Shown: positions 16,941 through 26,252, counted from the first letter of the stretch. The stretch is DNA of 47,798 bases from Hyphomonadaceae bacterium (GCA_016791385.1 JAEUMR010000086.1:1-47798), one strand, 5' to 3'. Notes: generated by a model not told the origin, from the sequence alone. Numbers and translations are program-made.

Positions 16941-18611
16941 ATGGCGGCTCAGCCGGCGCAGTACATTTTCACGATGCAGGGCCTGACCAAGGCCTATCCG
17001 GGCGGCAAGAAGGTGTTCGAGAACATCTGGTTGTCGTTCTTCCCGGACGCCAAGATCGGCGTCGTCGGCGTCAACGGCTCGGGCAAGTCGACGCTGCTGA
17101 AAATCATGGCGGGCCTCGACAAGGACTTCACCGGCGAAGCCTTCGCCATGGCCAACACCAAGATGGGCTATCTGGAGCAGGAGCCGCAGCTCGATAACAG
17201 CCTCAACGTGCGCGAGAACGTCGAGAGCTGGTGCGCGGAGAAGAAGCTGGTCGCGCGCTTCAACGAAGTCAGCATGGAAGTCGGCGAGAACTACACCGAC
17301 GAGCTGATGGAGGAGATGACCAAGCTGCAGGAGCAGATCGACGCCGCCGGCGCCTGGGACATCGATTCCAAAATCGACATGGCGATGGACGCGCTGCGCT
17401 GCCCGCCGGACGATTGGCCCGTCGACAAGCTTTCGGGCGGCGAGCGCCGCCGCATCGCGCTGTGCCGTCTGCTGCTCTCCCGGCCCGACATGCTGCTGCT
17501 GGACGAGCCGACCAACCACCTCGACGCCGAAAGCGTCGCCTGGCTGCAGCATCACCTCGAGAACTTTCCCGGCTGCGTGATCCTGGTCACCCACGACCGC
17601 TACTTCCTCGATCAGGTGACGAAGTGGACGCTCGAACTCGATCGCGGCCGCGGCAATCCGTACGAAGGCAATTACTCGGCCTGGCTCGAAGCCAAAGCCA
17701 AGCGCGCCGAAGCCGAGCAAAGCGAGAGCGAAGGGCGCAAGAAGGCGCTGGCGCGCGAGCTGGAATGGGTGCGTCAGTCTCCGAAGGCGCGGCAAGCCAA
17801 GTCGAAGGCGCGTCTGTCGCGCTATGAAGAAATGGCGGCCGAGGCGGAGCGCGAAAAGCAAACCTTCGCCACCATCCAGATTCCGCCGGGCCCGCGCCTG
17901 GGGCAGAACGTGATTGCGTTCGAGAGCTTGAAGAAGGGCTTCGGCGAGAAGCTGTTGATCGACGGGCTCACCTTCAAACTGCCGCCGGGCGGTATTGTCG
18001 GCATTATCGGCCCCAACGGGGCCGGCAAGTCGACGCTGTTCCGCATGATCACCGGCCAGGAAAAGCCGGACGAGGGCAAGATCACCATCGGCGACAGCGT
18101 CAAGCTTGGCTACGTCGATCAGTCGCGCGACGCGCTCGATCCGAACAAGACGATCTGGGAAGAGGTGTCGGGCGGGCTCGACGTGCTCACCGTCGGCAAC
18201 CGCGAAGTGCCCTCGCGCGCCTATGTGTCGAGTTTCAATTTCAAGGGCAGCGATCAGCAGAAGAAGGTTGGATTGCTGTCAGGCGGCGAACGCAACCGCG
18301 TGCACTTGGCCAAGACGCTGCTCACCGGCGCCAACGTGCTGCTGCTGGACGAACCGACCAACGACCTCGATGTCGAAACGCTGCAATCGCTGGAAGCGGC
18401 GCTGGAAGATTTCGCCGGCTGCGCCGTCGTCATCAGCCACGACCGCTGGTTCCTGAACCGCCTCGCCACGCACATCCTGGCGTTCGAAGGCGATAGCCAC
18501 GTCGAATGGTTCGAAGGCGATTTCGACAGCTACGAAGAAGACAAGATGCGCAGGCTGGGCGTGAACGAGATCATCCCGAGCCGGATCAAGTTTCAGAAGT
18601 TTGGGCGGTAG
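16941..18611 (+). CDS. ettA: Energy-dependent translational throttle protein EttA (ABC-F)
   Basis: This cytosolic ABC-F ATPase binds the ribosomal E site and gates entry into elongation according to the ATP/ADP ratio. The 556 residues match E. coli EttA (555). There are two ABC domains: Walker A GVNGSGKST (43-51) with LSGGERRRIALCRLLLSRP and LLLDEPTNHLD; then Walker A GPNGAGKST (about residue 353) with LSGGERNRVHLAKTLL and LLLDEPTNDLD. Between the domains is the P-site tRNA interaction linker, with RELEWVRQSPKARQAKSKARL. Both catalytic Glu residues are present. There is no membrane segment. It starts about 120 nt from the divergent S41-like gene and is followed closely by the DUF1963 gene. 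Confidence 0.96.
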   Translation: MAAQPAQYIFTMQGLTKAYPGGKKVFENIWLSFFPDAKIGVVGVNGSGKSTLLKIMAGLDKDFTGEAFAMANTKMGYLEQEPQLDNSLNVRENVESWCAEKKLVARFNEVSMEVGENYTDELMEEMTKLQEQIDAAGAWDIDSKIDMAMDALRCPPDDWPVDKLSGGERRRIALCRLLLSRPDMLLLDEPTNHLDAESVAWLQHHLENFPGCVILVTHDRYFLDQVTKWTLELDRGRGNPYEGNYSAWLEAKAKRAEAEQSESEGRKKALARELEWVRQSPKARQAKSKARLSRYEEMAAEAEREKQTFATIQIPPGPRLGQNVIAFESLKKGFGEKLLIDGLTFKLPPGGIVGIIGPNGAGKSTLFRMITGQEKPDEGKITIGDSVKLGYVDQSRDALDPNKTIWEEVSGGLDVLTVGNREVPSRAYVSSFNFKGSDQQKKVGLLSGGERNRVHLAKTLLTGANVLLLDEPTNDLDVETLQSLEAALEDFAGCAVVISHDRWFLNRLATHILAFEGDSHVEWFEGDFDSYEEDKMRRLGVNEIIPSRIKFQKFGR

Positions 18612-18635
18612 TGCGGATGAGACGGCGGAAGTGAG

Positions 18636-19823
18636 ATGCTCTATAACGCTGAGCCAGATGAACCCGAATTTGCCGCCAAACGGCGAACGCGTCTCATCAT
18701 TCAGCGCGCTGCCGTCCCGCAGCCGAACGATCCGAGCCTAACTTATTTTGGCGGTCTGCCGCGTTTGCCGTCGCACCTCGATTGGCCAAGTTTGCCGAGG
18801 CGTCCCGAGGATGGCGACGGCGAGGGCCCGGTCGCGCTGACATTCATCGCGCAAATCCACGTCGCCGACCTGCCGCTATGGATCGGACGTGAATTCTTCC
18901 CGCTTGCGGGAACAATCTACATCTTCTGCAACACCCAATTCGTAGATGTCGGTGATCCGGGCTGCGTCGTGCTCTATCATAATGGTTCGCCATCGGGCTT
19001 CGAAGAGCGCCTGCCGCCATCAAATCTCATGCGCATCGGTGGGGACTACGATCACATCCAAAGATGCTGGCTTTCCGGCAGGGATGCTGGCGTAGATTTC
19101 AAGTACCCCATCGGCTTTGAAGTGTTCCCGAAAGCGCCGACAGTCGAAGACGATTGGGCGCCCGATTGGCTAAGTGCGTTGGGTTTTTACGGGCATGACG
19201 ATCTATCAGTGGCTTGGCCGCTAACACCGACGTTCGTCAACACATTCAAAGCGGCGTTGGCCGCAGCGTTTGAGCAGACGAAGACGAATTACGGCGGTGA
19301 GCCTTGGCTTGGGTATTCCGAGCTAGCGGCGCTTGCGAGGGAATTTCCGACTTGCGGCGGGGAGCCGTACGCCAAACTCTCCGACTCTGAGCGGACGCGA
19401 TTCCGCGAGGTGCTTGCCGCGCTGGCGAGTGAGGTTGACGTTAAGGCTAAGGGCGCTGCGCGCTTCTTCGGTAGGGTCAGTCTCGGCCATTTGCTGGACG
19501 AAGTCTCGCACTACTGCACGGCACAAGCCTTCGCTGAAGGTGTGTTCAATTCCGAGACCGACGGCGGGCACCTGTATGCAATCTTAGAGCGCGGCGCCAA
19601 TAAATGGCGTCAATGCGACTGGCCTCATCAATTGCTTGGCGCCGGTACAATCGTTCAAAATGCGCCGTATGATCACGCCGAAAAGGCTTTGCTGCTTCAG
19701 GTCAGCGGCGTGGACGTGTTGGCGGGATCATGCACGGACGGCATGCTTCAGTTTTGGATCCCGAAAGATGAGTTGAAGCGCGCAGAGTTCGAAAACGTCG
19801 TAGCTACGCTAGAGTGCAGCTGA
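18636..19823 (+). CDS. DUF1963 (YwqG-like) family protein
   Basis: The function is unknown. DUF1963 hallmarks are visible: SLTYFGGLPRLPSHLDWP (residues about 34-51), the ALTFIAQIHVADLP strand, and a C-terminal region KALLLQVSGVDVLAGSCTDGMLQFWIPKDELKRAEF, the typical LLQ...FWI..DL ending. At 395 residues it has an extra alpha-helical insertion (about 215-310) compared with simple YwqG proteins. There is no leader or membrane helix. It begins 24 nt after ettA on the same strand, so it could be read through from ettA. The sequence is clearly less GC-rich than ettA, with more AT-ending codons, which suggests separate ancestry. Confidence 0.82.
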   Translation: MLYNAEPDEPEFAAKRRTRLIIQRAAVPQPNDPSLTYFGGLPRLPSHLDWPSLPRRPEDGDGEGPVALTFIAQIHVADLPLWIGREFFPLAGTIYIFCNTQFVDVGDPGCVVLYHNGSPSGFEERLPPSNLMRIGGDYDHIQRCWLSGRDAGVDFKYPIGFEVFPKAPTVEDDWAPDWLSALGFYGHDDLSVAWPLTPTFVNTFKAALAAAFEQTKTNYGGEPWLGYSELAALAREFPTCGGEPYAKLSDSERTRFREVLAALASEVDVKAKGAARFFGRVSLGHLLDEVSHYCTAQAFAEGVFNSETDGGHLYAILERGANKWRQCDWPHQLLGAGTIVQNAPYDHAEKALLLQVSGVDVLAGSCTDGMLQFWIPKDELKRAEFENVVATLECS

Positions 19824-19838
19824 CAGGCGTGCGGTATA

Positions 19839-21668
19839 TTAACCCCGCGCCCCCGCCACATACGCATCGATCACGCGCCCGAGCACCGTCATCGGCACGT
19901 TGCCGCCGGTTACCACTGCGTCGTTGAAAGCGCGGAAATCGTAGTGGGGGCCGAGTGCGGTTTGCGCGCCTTCGCGCAGGCGGTTGATGGTGGAGTGGCC
20001 GACCTTGTAGCCGCAGGCTTGGCCCGGCCAGGAGCAATAGCGCTCGACTTCGCTCTGCACTTCGTTCGGGTTCGAGCCGTTCTCGCGCACGAAGAAGTCG
20101 ATTCCCTGCGCGCGCGTCCAGCGCTTTGCGTGCAGTCCGGTATCGACCACCAGCCGGCAGGCGCGGAACGCGAGCGATTGCAGATAGCCAAGCCGCCCGG
20201 CCGGGAAATCGTCATAGACGCCGAGTTCGTCGGCGATCTGCTGCGCATACAGCGCCCAGCCTTCGCTGTAGGCGTTGAAGCCGAGCAGCGAACGGATCAG
20301 CGGCTGGCGGAAGGTGTATTCGCCCTGCCAGACGTGGCCGGGGATGGCCTCGTGATAGGTGAGGTCGGCGAGATCGAATTTGCGGTGCAGATCGGGGGTT
20401 CGCAGGTTGATCCAGAAATGGCCGGGCTCGCTGCCGTCTATCGTGCCGGGGCCGCCATAGGCGCCCGGCGCGCCGTCTTCGACATCCGGCGAAATGCGCA
20501 CTACTTCGAGATAGCCGCGCACCAGCGTGTTGAACGCGCGCGGCAGGCGCCCGCGAATGTCGCCGATGCGCTCCTGGATGAAAGCCATGATCTCGGCCCG
20601 GCCCGCATCGCCATCGGCGAATTTGTAACGCGGATCGTCGGCCAGCGCGGTCATGCGCGCGCCGACGCTGTCTTGCGTGTAGCCGATCGAGCGCAGGATC
20701 GTGTCCATGCGCGCGTGCAGGGCGCGCAATTCGTCGAGGCCCATCTGGTGGACTTCGTCCGGCGTCATGGTGGTGGTGGTGCCAGCGCGCAGCGCCCAGG
20801 AATAATATTCTTCGCCGCGCGGCAGCGCCCACACGCCCGCATTGCTGCCCGCGCGCGGCTGCAGCGCTTCGAGCGCAGCGATCTGGCGGTCGAGCGCCGG
20901 GGCGATGCGCTCGCGGGCGATGTTTGCAGCATCGCTTGCATAGCGCGCATCGAGGTTGGCGCGTTGCGCACGCGTCGCCAGCGAGGTCACGATGCCCCAT
21001 TGTTCGATCGGCGCGGCCCGGCTGGTGCGCAATTGTTGCAACGTCTTGGCCAGCAGGAAATCCGGCAGCACCACGCCGCGCCCCGCATCGGCGCGCACCC
21101 GCGCCGTCTCGCCATCGAGCTGACGCGCATAAGCGCTCATGCGCGTGAGATACGCGTCCGCATCGGCGGCGGCGTTGATCGAGTGACTGGAGTCGAGGAA
21201 GGAGGGGATCTCGACAAAGGCGCCGACATTCTGCGCCACCGCATAGGGCGTATTGCGGTAGGACCAATTGCTGTCGAGCACCGCCACGTCGCCGTACGGG
21301 AAATCAAAGCCGTCCGACGCCAGTTCGAACGCCGTGCGCACGACGTCGACATCGAGCCGCTTCTCCGCGCTCAGCGCGCCGGTGTCGATCCGGCGCAGCT
21401 GCGCCAATGTCGAGCGCACTTGGTTTTTGATCCGGTGCTGGCCGGAAGGCGAGCGGTCGGACAGAAGCGCGCGCAGGCGGGCGCGCCCGTCCTTGTCGAC
21501 GCCCGCGCCGGTGGCGCTCTCGGGATAGTCGGCGAGCAATTGCTCGGTGATGCGCTGCAGCAGCGCGTCGGCGCGCGCGTCCGGCGAAAGCGCGGCCTGC
21601 GCCGGCAAGGCCTGCAGCGCCAGCGCAGCCGCGCCCCCTTGCAGAATAGCGCGGCGATTGAGCGACAT
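19839..21668 (-). CDS. Tat-exported DUF885 metallopeptidase-like protein
   Basis: DUF885 proteins resemble M32-type zinc carboxypeptidases in motif layout. The leader LNRRAILQGGAAALALQALPAQA has a twin arginine and AxA cleavage. The zinc-site motif TYHEAIPGHVWQ contains His439, Glu440 and His445 (HExxxGH), and SEGWALYAQQIADELG supplies Glu469 as the likely third ligand. The 609 residues and the WSYRNTPYAVAQNVG and FWINLRTPDLHRK segments are typical. The predicted role is hydrolysis of peptides or similar in the periplasm; substrate is unknown. It lies on the opposite strand 15 nt from the DUF1963 stop and is followed by the monoacylglycerol-lipase-like gene in a separate unit. Confidence 0.88.
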   Translation of the reverse strand: MSLNRRAILQGGAAALALQALPAQAALSPDARADALLQRITEQLLADYPESATGAGVDKDGRARLRALLSDRSPSGQHRIKNQVRSTLAQLRRIDTGALSAEKRLDVDVVRTAFELASDGFDFPYGDVAVLDSNWSYRNTPYAVAQNVGAFVEIPSFLDSSHSINAAADADAYLTRMSAYARQLDGETARVRADAGRGVVLPDFLLAKTLQQLRTSRAAPIEQWGIVTSLATRAQRANLDARYASDAANIARERIAPALDRQIAALEALQPRAGSNAGVWALPRGEEYYSWALRAGTTTTMTPDEVHQMGLDELRALHARMDTILRSIGYTQDSVGARMTALADDPRYKFADGDAGRAEIMAFIQERIGDIRGRLPRAFNTLVRGYLEVVRISPDVEDGAPGAYGGPGTIDGSEPGHFWINLRTPDLHRKFDLADLTYHEAIPGHVWQGEYTFRQPLIRSLLGFNAYSEGWALYAQQIADELGVYDDFPAGRLGYLQSLAFRACRLVVDTGLHAKRWTRAQGIDFFVRENGSNPNEVQSEVERYCSWPGQACGYKVGHSTINRLREGAQTALGPHYDFRAFNDAVVTGGNVPMTVLGRVIDAYVAGARG

Positions 21669-21758
21669 GTGCGACCCCTAGGAGATTGTGTTGCGGCGAT
21701 GAAAGGGCGGCGCGGGAGAAGGTCAAGGGCGATGCGACAGAAGCATTCGCTGCAATGG

Positions 21759-22580
21759 CTAGCCGCCGATCCGCTGCCGCAGCCAGCTCAGGACGACGTC
21801 CATCGCGGCGTCGCGGTCGAGGTCGTTCAGGAGTTCGTGGCGGCCTTCGGGGTAGAGCACGAGGCGTTTGTCGTCCGCTTTCACCATCGCGGTGAAGCGC
21901 TTGCTGCCTTCGGGGTCGGTGGCGCGATCCTGTTCGCCGTGCAGCACCAGCACCGGCGTGCGCCAATCGCCGTAGCGCTTCCAGGCTTGTTCTGCCACGG
22001 CGATCGCGGTGGCGCCCGTTTTCGCCGGCACGCGCGTATCGCTCACCATCGGATCGCTGCGATAGGCCGCGACTTCTTCGGGGATGCGCGAGAGGCCCTC
22101 CGGATCGAGCGGCGGCACGAGCCGCGCTGACGGCGCGAATACGGAAACGATGCCCGCGATCGCACGCAGATGCGCCGGTGCGCTGATCGCCAGCGCGGGC
22201 GAGCTCAAGATCACGCCAGCGACATCGCTTGCGTCTTCAGCGACGCTCGCAGCCGTCACCAGCCCGCCGAGCGAATGTCCGAACAGAAAAAGCGGTTTGC
22301 CTTGCGCTGCGAGCAGGCGCCGCGCGGCGCGATGATCGGCGACGGCTGCGTTCAAATCGGCGACGCCGCGCGCGCCCGGTGAGCGGCCGTGTCCGCGCAT
22401 GTCCCAGGCATAGACGTCAACGCCGAGCGCATTCAGCTTCGGAACGAGCGCGTGATAGTGCGCCACATAGCGCTCGGCGTATTCGGCAAAGCCGTGCGTG
22501 AGCAGCAGGTTTGCGCGCGCTTGCGGGCTTGGCCAGACATAACCGGCAAGACCGCGTCCGAAATCCCACGCTGCACTCAT
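21759..22580 (-). CDS. Alpha/beta hydrolase, monoacylglycerol-lipase-like
   Basis: This 273-residue cytosolic serine hydrolase has the nucleophile elbow GHSLGG (Ser103), an oxyanion LLLTHGFAEYAERY stretch (25-39), the WDMRGHGRSPGARG region characteristic of the monoacylglycerol lipase/lysophospholipase group, the acid HGEQDRATDP, and the base GRHELLND. I start it at the ATG at 22578-22580 (MSAAWDFGRG); the open frame continues 64 codons upstream, but that stretch has a poor protein signature and overlaps the promoter region of the divergent lipoprotein gene. Substrate is probably a monoacylglycerol or similar ester. Confidence 0.88.
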   Translation of the reverse strand: MSAAWDFGRGLAGYVWPSPQARANLLLTHGFAEYAERYVAHYHALVPKLNALGVDVYAWDMRGHGRSPGARGVADLNAAVADHRAARRLLAAQGKPLFLFGHSLGGLVTAASVAEDASDVAGVILSSPALAISAPAHLRAIAGIVSVFAPSARLVPPLDPEGLSRIPEEVAAYRSDPMVSDTRVPAKTGATAIAVAEQAWKRYGDWRTPVLVLHGEQDRATDPEGSKRFTAMVKADDKRLVLYPEGRHELLNDLDRDAAMDVVLSWLRQRIGG

Positions 22581-22689
22581 GTCCGCCCTCGCGCCCAGCG
22601 CACTCAACGCCGGATCGCGCAGCCGATCAAGGGCGGGGCTTTCGAAGTGCCGGCGAGCGCGGTTATGCTGGGCGGCAGGGGAGGCGCTG

Positions 22690-23070
22690 ATGCTGCGCAA
22701 GATGTCTGTGATGGTGTCGTTGCTGGCGCTGGCCGCCTGCGGGCCGGCGTGGGCGCCGGCGAATGCGCCCACGGCGCCATGCGAAACCGTCGACGAGGCG
22801 GCTTACCAGGCCGCGCTTGATGCTGGCGCTGCGTCAGCGCACGCCGAGATTCACGATGACGGCTCGGTGGCGATGGCCAACGGCCCGGGCGTGGTGCATT
22901 GCTCGACCTTCACCTCGGCGCTGCGCGTGTGCCGCCGTCCGGTCGATCTTGTCATCGCGTACACGCAGGTTGATGGGGGCAAGTTCTACGTGCGGGTGCC
23001 AGCGAACACGGAATACCGGTTCAATGCGCACGCCGTGCCGAACACCTGCCAAGTCGTGCAGGCGCCCTGA
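22690..23070 (+). CDS. Hypothetical lipoprotein, 126 aa
   Basis: The leader MLRKMSVMVSLLALAAC has lipobox LAAC (Cys17). The mature part contains CETVDEAAYQAALDAGAAS, a GSVAMANGPGVVHC strand, VCRRPVDLVIAYTQVDGGKFYVRVP and a terminal NTCQVV. Four further Cys residues could form two disulfides. I recognise no family. It may start at the ATG at 22690 or, less likely, the internal ATG four codons later. It is the first of several small exported proteins on this strand between 22.7 and 24.1 kb. Confidence 0.7.
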   Translation: MLRKMSVMVSLLALAACGPAWAPANAPTAPCETVDEAAYQAALDAGAASAHAEIHDDGSVAMANGPGVVHCSTFTSALRVCRRPVDLVIAYTQVDGGKFYVRVPANTEYRFNAHAVPNTCQVVQAP

Positions 23071-23189
23071 TTGCTGCGCGACTCGTTTCGCGCCCCCTGT
23101 GCATAAGCGGCAAATCAGTTCAAGCTCCACCTCCGTCAGCATCGTTACGGGTGCGAACCGTTGCGGTGCCAGCGGGGAGACGAAAGGAC

Positions 23190-23438
23190 ATGCGCAAGTA
23201 CGCCGCGCTGCATACGCATCTCAACCGGCGCAATGGGCGCCCGGAAATGCTCACCTTCGAAGACATCGAAGGGATCATCGGCAAGCCTCTGCCGCAGAGC
23301 GCCCAGAGGCACCGATCGTTCTGGGCCAACGACAATCAGGATCATCACAGCCACGCGCGCGCCTGGATGAAGGCCGGTTATCGCGTGGCGTATGTCGATC
23401 AGGACGAGAAGGTGGTGCGCTTCGAGCGCACGCACTAA
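23190..23438 (+). CDS. Small DUF7662-like protein, 82 aa
   Basis: The pattern is short and distinctive: RKYAALHTHL, LTFEDIEGIIGKPLPQSAQRHRSFWAND, then ARAWMKAGYRVAYVDQDEKVVRFER. The LPxSAxxxRxxWxN plus AWxxAGxxV plus VxFxR order matches small domains annotated DUF7662, of unknown function. I chose the ATG at 23190, with GGGGAGA at 23174-23180 as a ribosome binding site 9 nt upstream; a GTG 13 codons earlier is open but gives an unrelated N-terminus. It is cytosolic and basic. Confidence in the gene is higher than in the family name. Confidence 0.65.
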   Translation: MRKYAALHTHLNRRNGRPEMLTFEDIEGIIGKPLPQSAQRHRSFWANDNQDHHSHARAWMKAGYRVAYVDQDEKVVRFERTH

Positions 23439-23495
23439 GGCGGCCCTTGCCAAACCCTGGCGGCGGCGCAAAATCGCCGGCCAGGGAGCAAGATC

Positions 23496-24050
23496 ATGCG
23501 TTGGATCATCGTCAGCTTGGCGCTCGCGCTTGCAGCATGCGATCGCGCGGCCGAAACGAAGTCGCAGGACGATGCCAATGTCGGCGCCTCCGGTTACACG
23601 ATGGAAATCCGCGCCAGCGAGGCGGAACAGACTTACCTCATCACCGCGCCCGATGGCCGCGTTGTCGGCGCCCGCGCGGCCGAAGGCGCCTCCGCGCTGA
23701 TGGACGCCACGCGGGCGGCGGCGCTGTTGGCTGATCCGCCGCAACTTGCGAACGCGGAGGATGAGCGCGGCGATGTCTCGATCCGTCTGCCGGGCTTCTC
23801 GCTCAGCGCCAGCGGCGATGAGGAGAATCCCGAAGGCGAGAAGGGGCGTGTCGCCATTTCGGTCGGCGGCGAACGGGGCGAGCGCGTCACTGTCCATGCC
23901 GACGAAGGCGGCCCAGGCGAGGCGGACGACCGCGCCTATGTGCGCATTACCGGCGCCGACGAGGAATCGGTGCGCCACTTCATTGATGAAGCGGAACACG
24001 TCTCGCCGGAAGTGAAAGCGCAGATGCGCAGCGCGCTCGGCCTGCAATAG
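23496..24050 (+). CDS. Hypothetical acidic lipoprotein, 184 aa
   Basis: The leader MRWIIVSLALALAAC has lipobox LAAC (Cys15). The mature protein is strongly acidic (many Asp/Glu, as in SGDEENPEGEKG and VHADEGGPGEADD), with a YTMEIRASEAEQTYLITAPDGRVVGARAAEG beta stretch and a C-terminal helix DEESVRHFIDEAEHVSPEVKAQM. I recognise no family. It is spaced about 57 nt from the preceding small gene and 77 nt from the S46 peptidase gene. A role at the inner or outer membrane face is inferred only from the lipobox. Confidence 0.7.
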   Translation: MRWIIVSLALALAACDRAAETKSQDDANVGASGYTMEIRASEAEQTYLITAPDGRVVGARAAEGASALMDATRAAALLADPPQLANAEDERGDVSIRLPGFSLSASGDEENPEGEKGRVAISVGGERGERVTVHADEGGPGEADDRAYVRITGADEESVRHFIDEAEHVSPEVKAQMRSALGLQ

Positions 24051-24127
24051 CGTCGCTTCGACGCGAGGCGCTTGCGCGGCGGTGCGCTCCTGCGCCATTG
24101 CTGCGCGCCTGAGTTTCGAGGGGAATC

Positions 24128-26188
24128 ATGCATCAGAATGTGCGTGCGGCTGCCGCCGCCCTTTGCCTCCTTGCGCTCACCGGCGCGACGGCAACCGCCG
24201 AAGAGGGCATGTGGACGTTCGACAATTTCCCGACCGCGCGGATGCAGCGCGAGATGGGCTGGGCGCCGGATCAGGCTTGGCTCGACCGCGTCACGGCGGG
24301 CGCTGCGCGCCTGCCGGGCTGCTCGGCCTCCAATGTCAGCGGCCAGGGGCTGGTGCTGACGAACCACCATTGCGTCATCAGCTGCGTCAGCGCGCTCTCA
24401 GGCAGCGCCGCCAATTATCTCGATGACGGTTTCATGGCGCGCGCGCGCGAGGAAGAGCTGCGCTGCCCGAACATGCAGGTGCAGGTGCTGACGCGCATTT
24501 CCGATGTCACATCCCGCATCGACACGGCCACGCGCGGGGTGGCGCCCGAGGCGTTCGCCCGCACCCGCGATGGCGAAATCGCCCGCATCGAAAGCGAGTG
24601 TTCGAGCGGCGATCATCGCTGCGAGGTGGTGACGCTGTATCAGGGCGGCCGCTACGGGCTGTACGAATACACCCGCTACGACGATGTTCGGCTGGTGTTT
24701 GCGCCGGAGCATCAGATCGCCGCGTTCGGCGGCGACCCGGACAATTACAACTTCCCGCGCTACTGCCTCGATTTTTCGTTCCTGCGTGTCTACCGCGACG
24801 GCCAGCCGGCGGTGACGCCGGCGCACCTGCGCATGCGCTTCACGCCGCTGCAGGAAGACGAAATCGTGCTCGCCGTCGGCAATCCCGGCACCACATCGCG
24901 CAGGCTCACCTCGGCCGAGGTCGCGTTCGCGCGCGATGTGCAATTGCCTTGGACGCTGGGCCTGCTGGCCGAGACCCGCGGGCGGCTGCTTGCCTATTCG
25001 ATGCAAGGCCCTGAACAGGCGCGCATCGCGTCGAACGCGCTGCAAGGCGTAGAGAACCTCGTCAAACGCTATAGCGGGCAACGCCGGGCGCTGGTCGAAG
25101 GCGATGGCTTCGCCCGCATCGTCGCCGCCGAAACCGATCTGCAAACGCGGGTTCGCCGCAACGCCGCCGCTGCGCGCGAAGTCGGCGACGCGTGGGGCGA
25201 GATCGCGCGCGCGCAGCAGACCTATCGCGGCATGTTCACCCGTTACCAGATGCTCGAGGCTGCGGCCGGCCAACGCTCGCTGCTGTTCGGTTGGGCGCGC
25301 GACATCGTCCGCGCCGCCGCCGAGCACGAGAAACCCGATGCGGAGCGGATGCCGCGTTACACCGATGCGCGCATCGCTGCTGCTGAGCGCTACGTACTGG
25401 GGCGTCAGCCCGCCTATCCCAGCTTCGAGCAAGTCAATCTGCACATCTGGCTGATCAAGCTGCGCGAGTATCTGACCGTCGATGATCCGGCGACGCGCGC
25501 CGTCCTCGGAGCCGAAAGCCCGGAAGCGCTGGCGGCGCGCCTGTCGCAATCGCGGCTTGCCGATCCGGCCTATCGCGAACAATTGTGGCGCGGGGGCGCC
25601 GCCGCTGTCGCGGCCTCCGACGATCCGATGATCGTATGGGTGCGCTCGTGGGATAGCGAGGCGCGCGCGGTGCGCGATCGCTACGAGCGGGAAGTGGCCG
25701 GCCCATCTGCGGCGGCGCATGAGCGCATCGCGCGCGCCCGTTTCCGCGCCTTTGGCACAAGCACCTATCCGGACGCGACCGGCACGCCGCGCGTCACCTA
25801 TGGCCGCGTGCGCGGTTGGACTGAGAACGGCGTGGCGGTCCCGGCATTCACCCATGTGAGCGGCCTTTACCAGCGCGCCACCGGCGCGCCGCCGTTCCAG
25901 CTGACACAGCGCTGGCTCGATGCACGCGGCAGGCTTGATGCTGATGCGATCTACAATCTCGTCAGCACCACGGAATCGGTGGGCGGCGCCTCGGGCAGCC
26001 CGCTGCTTGATCAGCAGGGGCGCGTTGTCGGCGCTTCGTTCGATGGCAACAGCCACGCCACCGGCGGGACCTATTTCTACGACCTTGCGCTCAACCGCAC
26101 CGTCACCGTCGCCGCGACGGCGATCAAGCTCTCGCTTGAGCAAGTGTACGGCATGAACGCGCTCGTCGCGGAACTTGAGGCTGAGTGA
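24128..26188 (+). CDS. S46 family dipeptidyl-peptidase (DPP7/DPP11-like)
   Basis: This exported serine peptidase removes dipeptides from peptide N-termini in the periplasm. After a signal peptide (cleavage near TATAEEGMW, residue about 24), the S46 core begins with MWTFDNFP. The catalytic motifs are TNHHC (78-82; His81), FGGDPDNYNFPRYCLDFSFLRVYRDG with the Asp, and STTESVGGASGSPLLDQQGRVVGASFDGN with the nucleophile Ser in GASGSP. The 686 residues fit the family (about 700). Specificity (hydrophobic as in DPP7, or acidic as in DPP11) depends on one residue near the nucleophile that I cannot assign without alignment. It is part of the exported-peptidase theme of this window. Confidence 0.94.
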   Translation: MHQNVRAAAAALCLLALTGATATAEEGMWTFDNFPTARMQREMGWAPDQAWLDRVTAGAARLPGCSASNVSGQGLVLTNHHCVISCVSALSGSAANYLDDGFMARAREEELRCPNMQVQVLTRISDVTSRIDTATRGVAPEAFARTRDGEIARIESECSSGDHRCEVVTLYQGGRYGLYEYTRYDDVRLVFAPEHQIAAFGGDPDNYNFPRYCLDFSFLRVYRDGQPAVTPAHLRMRFTPLQEDEIVLAVGNPGTTSRRLTSAEVAFARDVQLPWTLGLLAETRGRLLAYSMQGPEQARIASNALQGVENLVKRYSGQRRALVEGDGFARIVAAETDLQTRVRRNAAAAREVGDAWGEIARAQQTYRGMFTRYQMLEAAAGQRSLLFGWARDIVRAAAEHEKPDAERMPRYTDARIAAAERYVLGRQPAYPSFEQVNLHIWLIKLREYLTVDDPATRAVLGAESPEALAARLSQSRLADPAYREQLWRGGAAAVAASDDPMIVWVRSWDSEARAVRDRYEREVAGPSAAAHERIARARFRAFGTSTYPDATGTPRVTYGRVRGWTENGVAVPAFTHVSGLYQRATGAPPFQLTQRWLDARGRLDADAIYNLVSTTESVGGASGSPLLDQQGRVVGASFDGNSHATGGTYFYDLALNRTVTVAATAIKLSLEQVYGMNALVAELEAE

Positions 26189-26252
26189 GCATGCAAGCGC
26201 CTGTCGGCGTCGCGGTTGCGTCTGAGACAGGCAGCCGTCCGAGCGCGGCGAA

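Noticed and set aside
19944-22130. Very long open frame on the plus strand opposite the DUF885 gene, and similar long antisense frames at 14137-15636, 24398-26143 and 32692-34437
   Set aside because: They mirror clear genes on the other strand, are Arg/Ala/His-rich without family motifs, and arise from high-GC third positions.
22581-22772. N-terminal extension of 64 codons on the monoacylglycerol-lipase-like protein
   Set aside because: The stretch has no family match, overlaps the promoter side of the divergent lipoprotein gene, and the ATG at 22580 gives the normal length.
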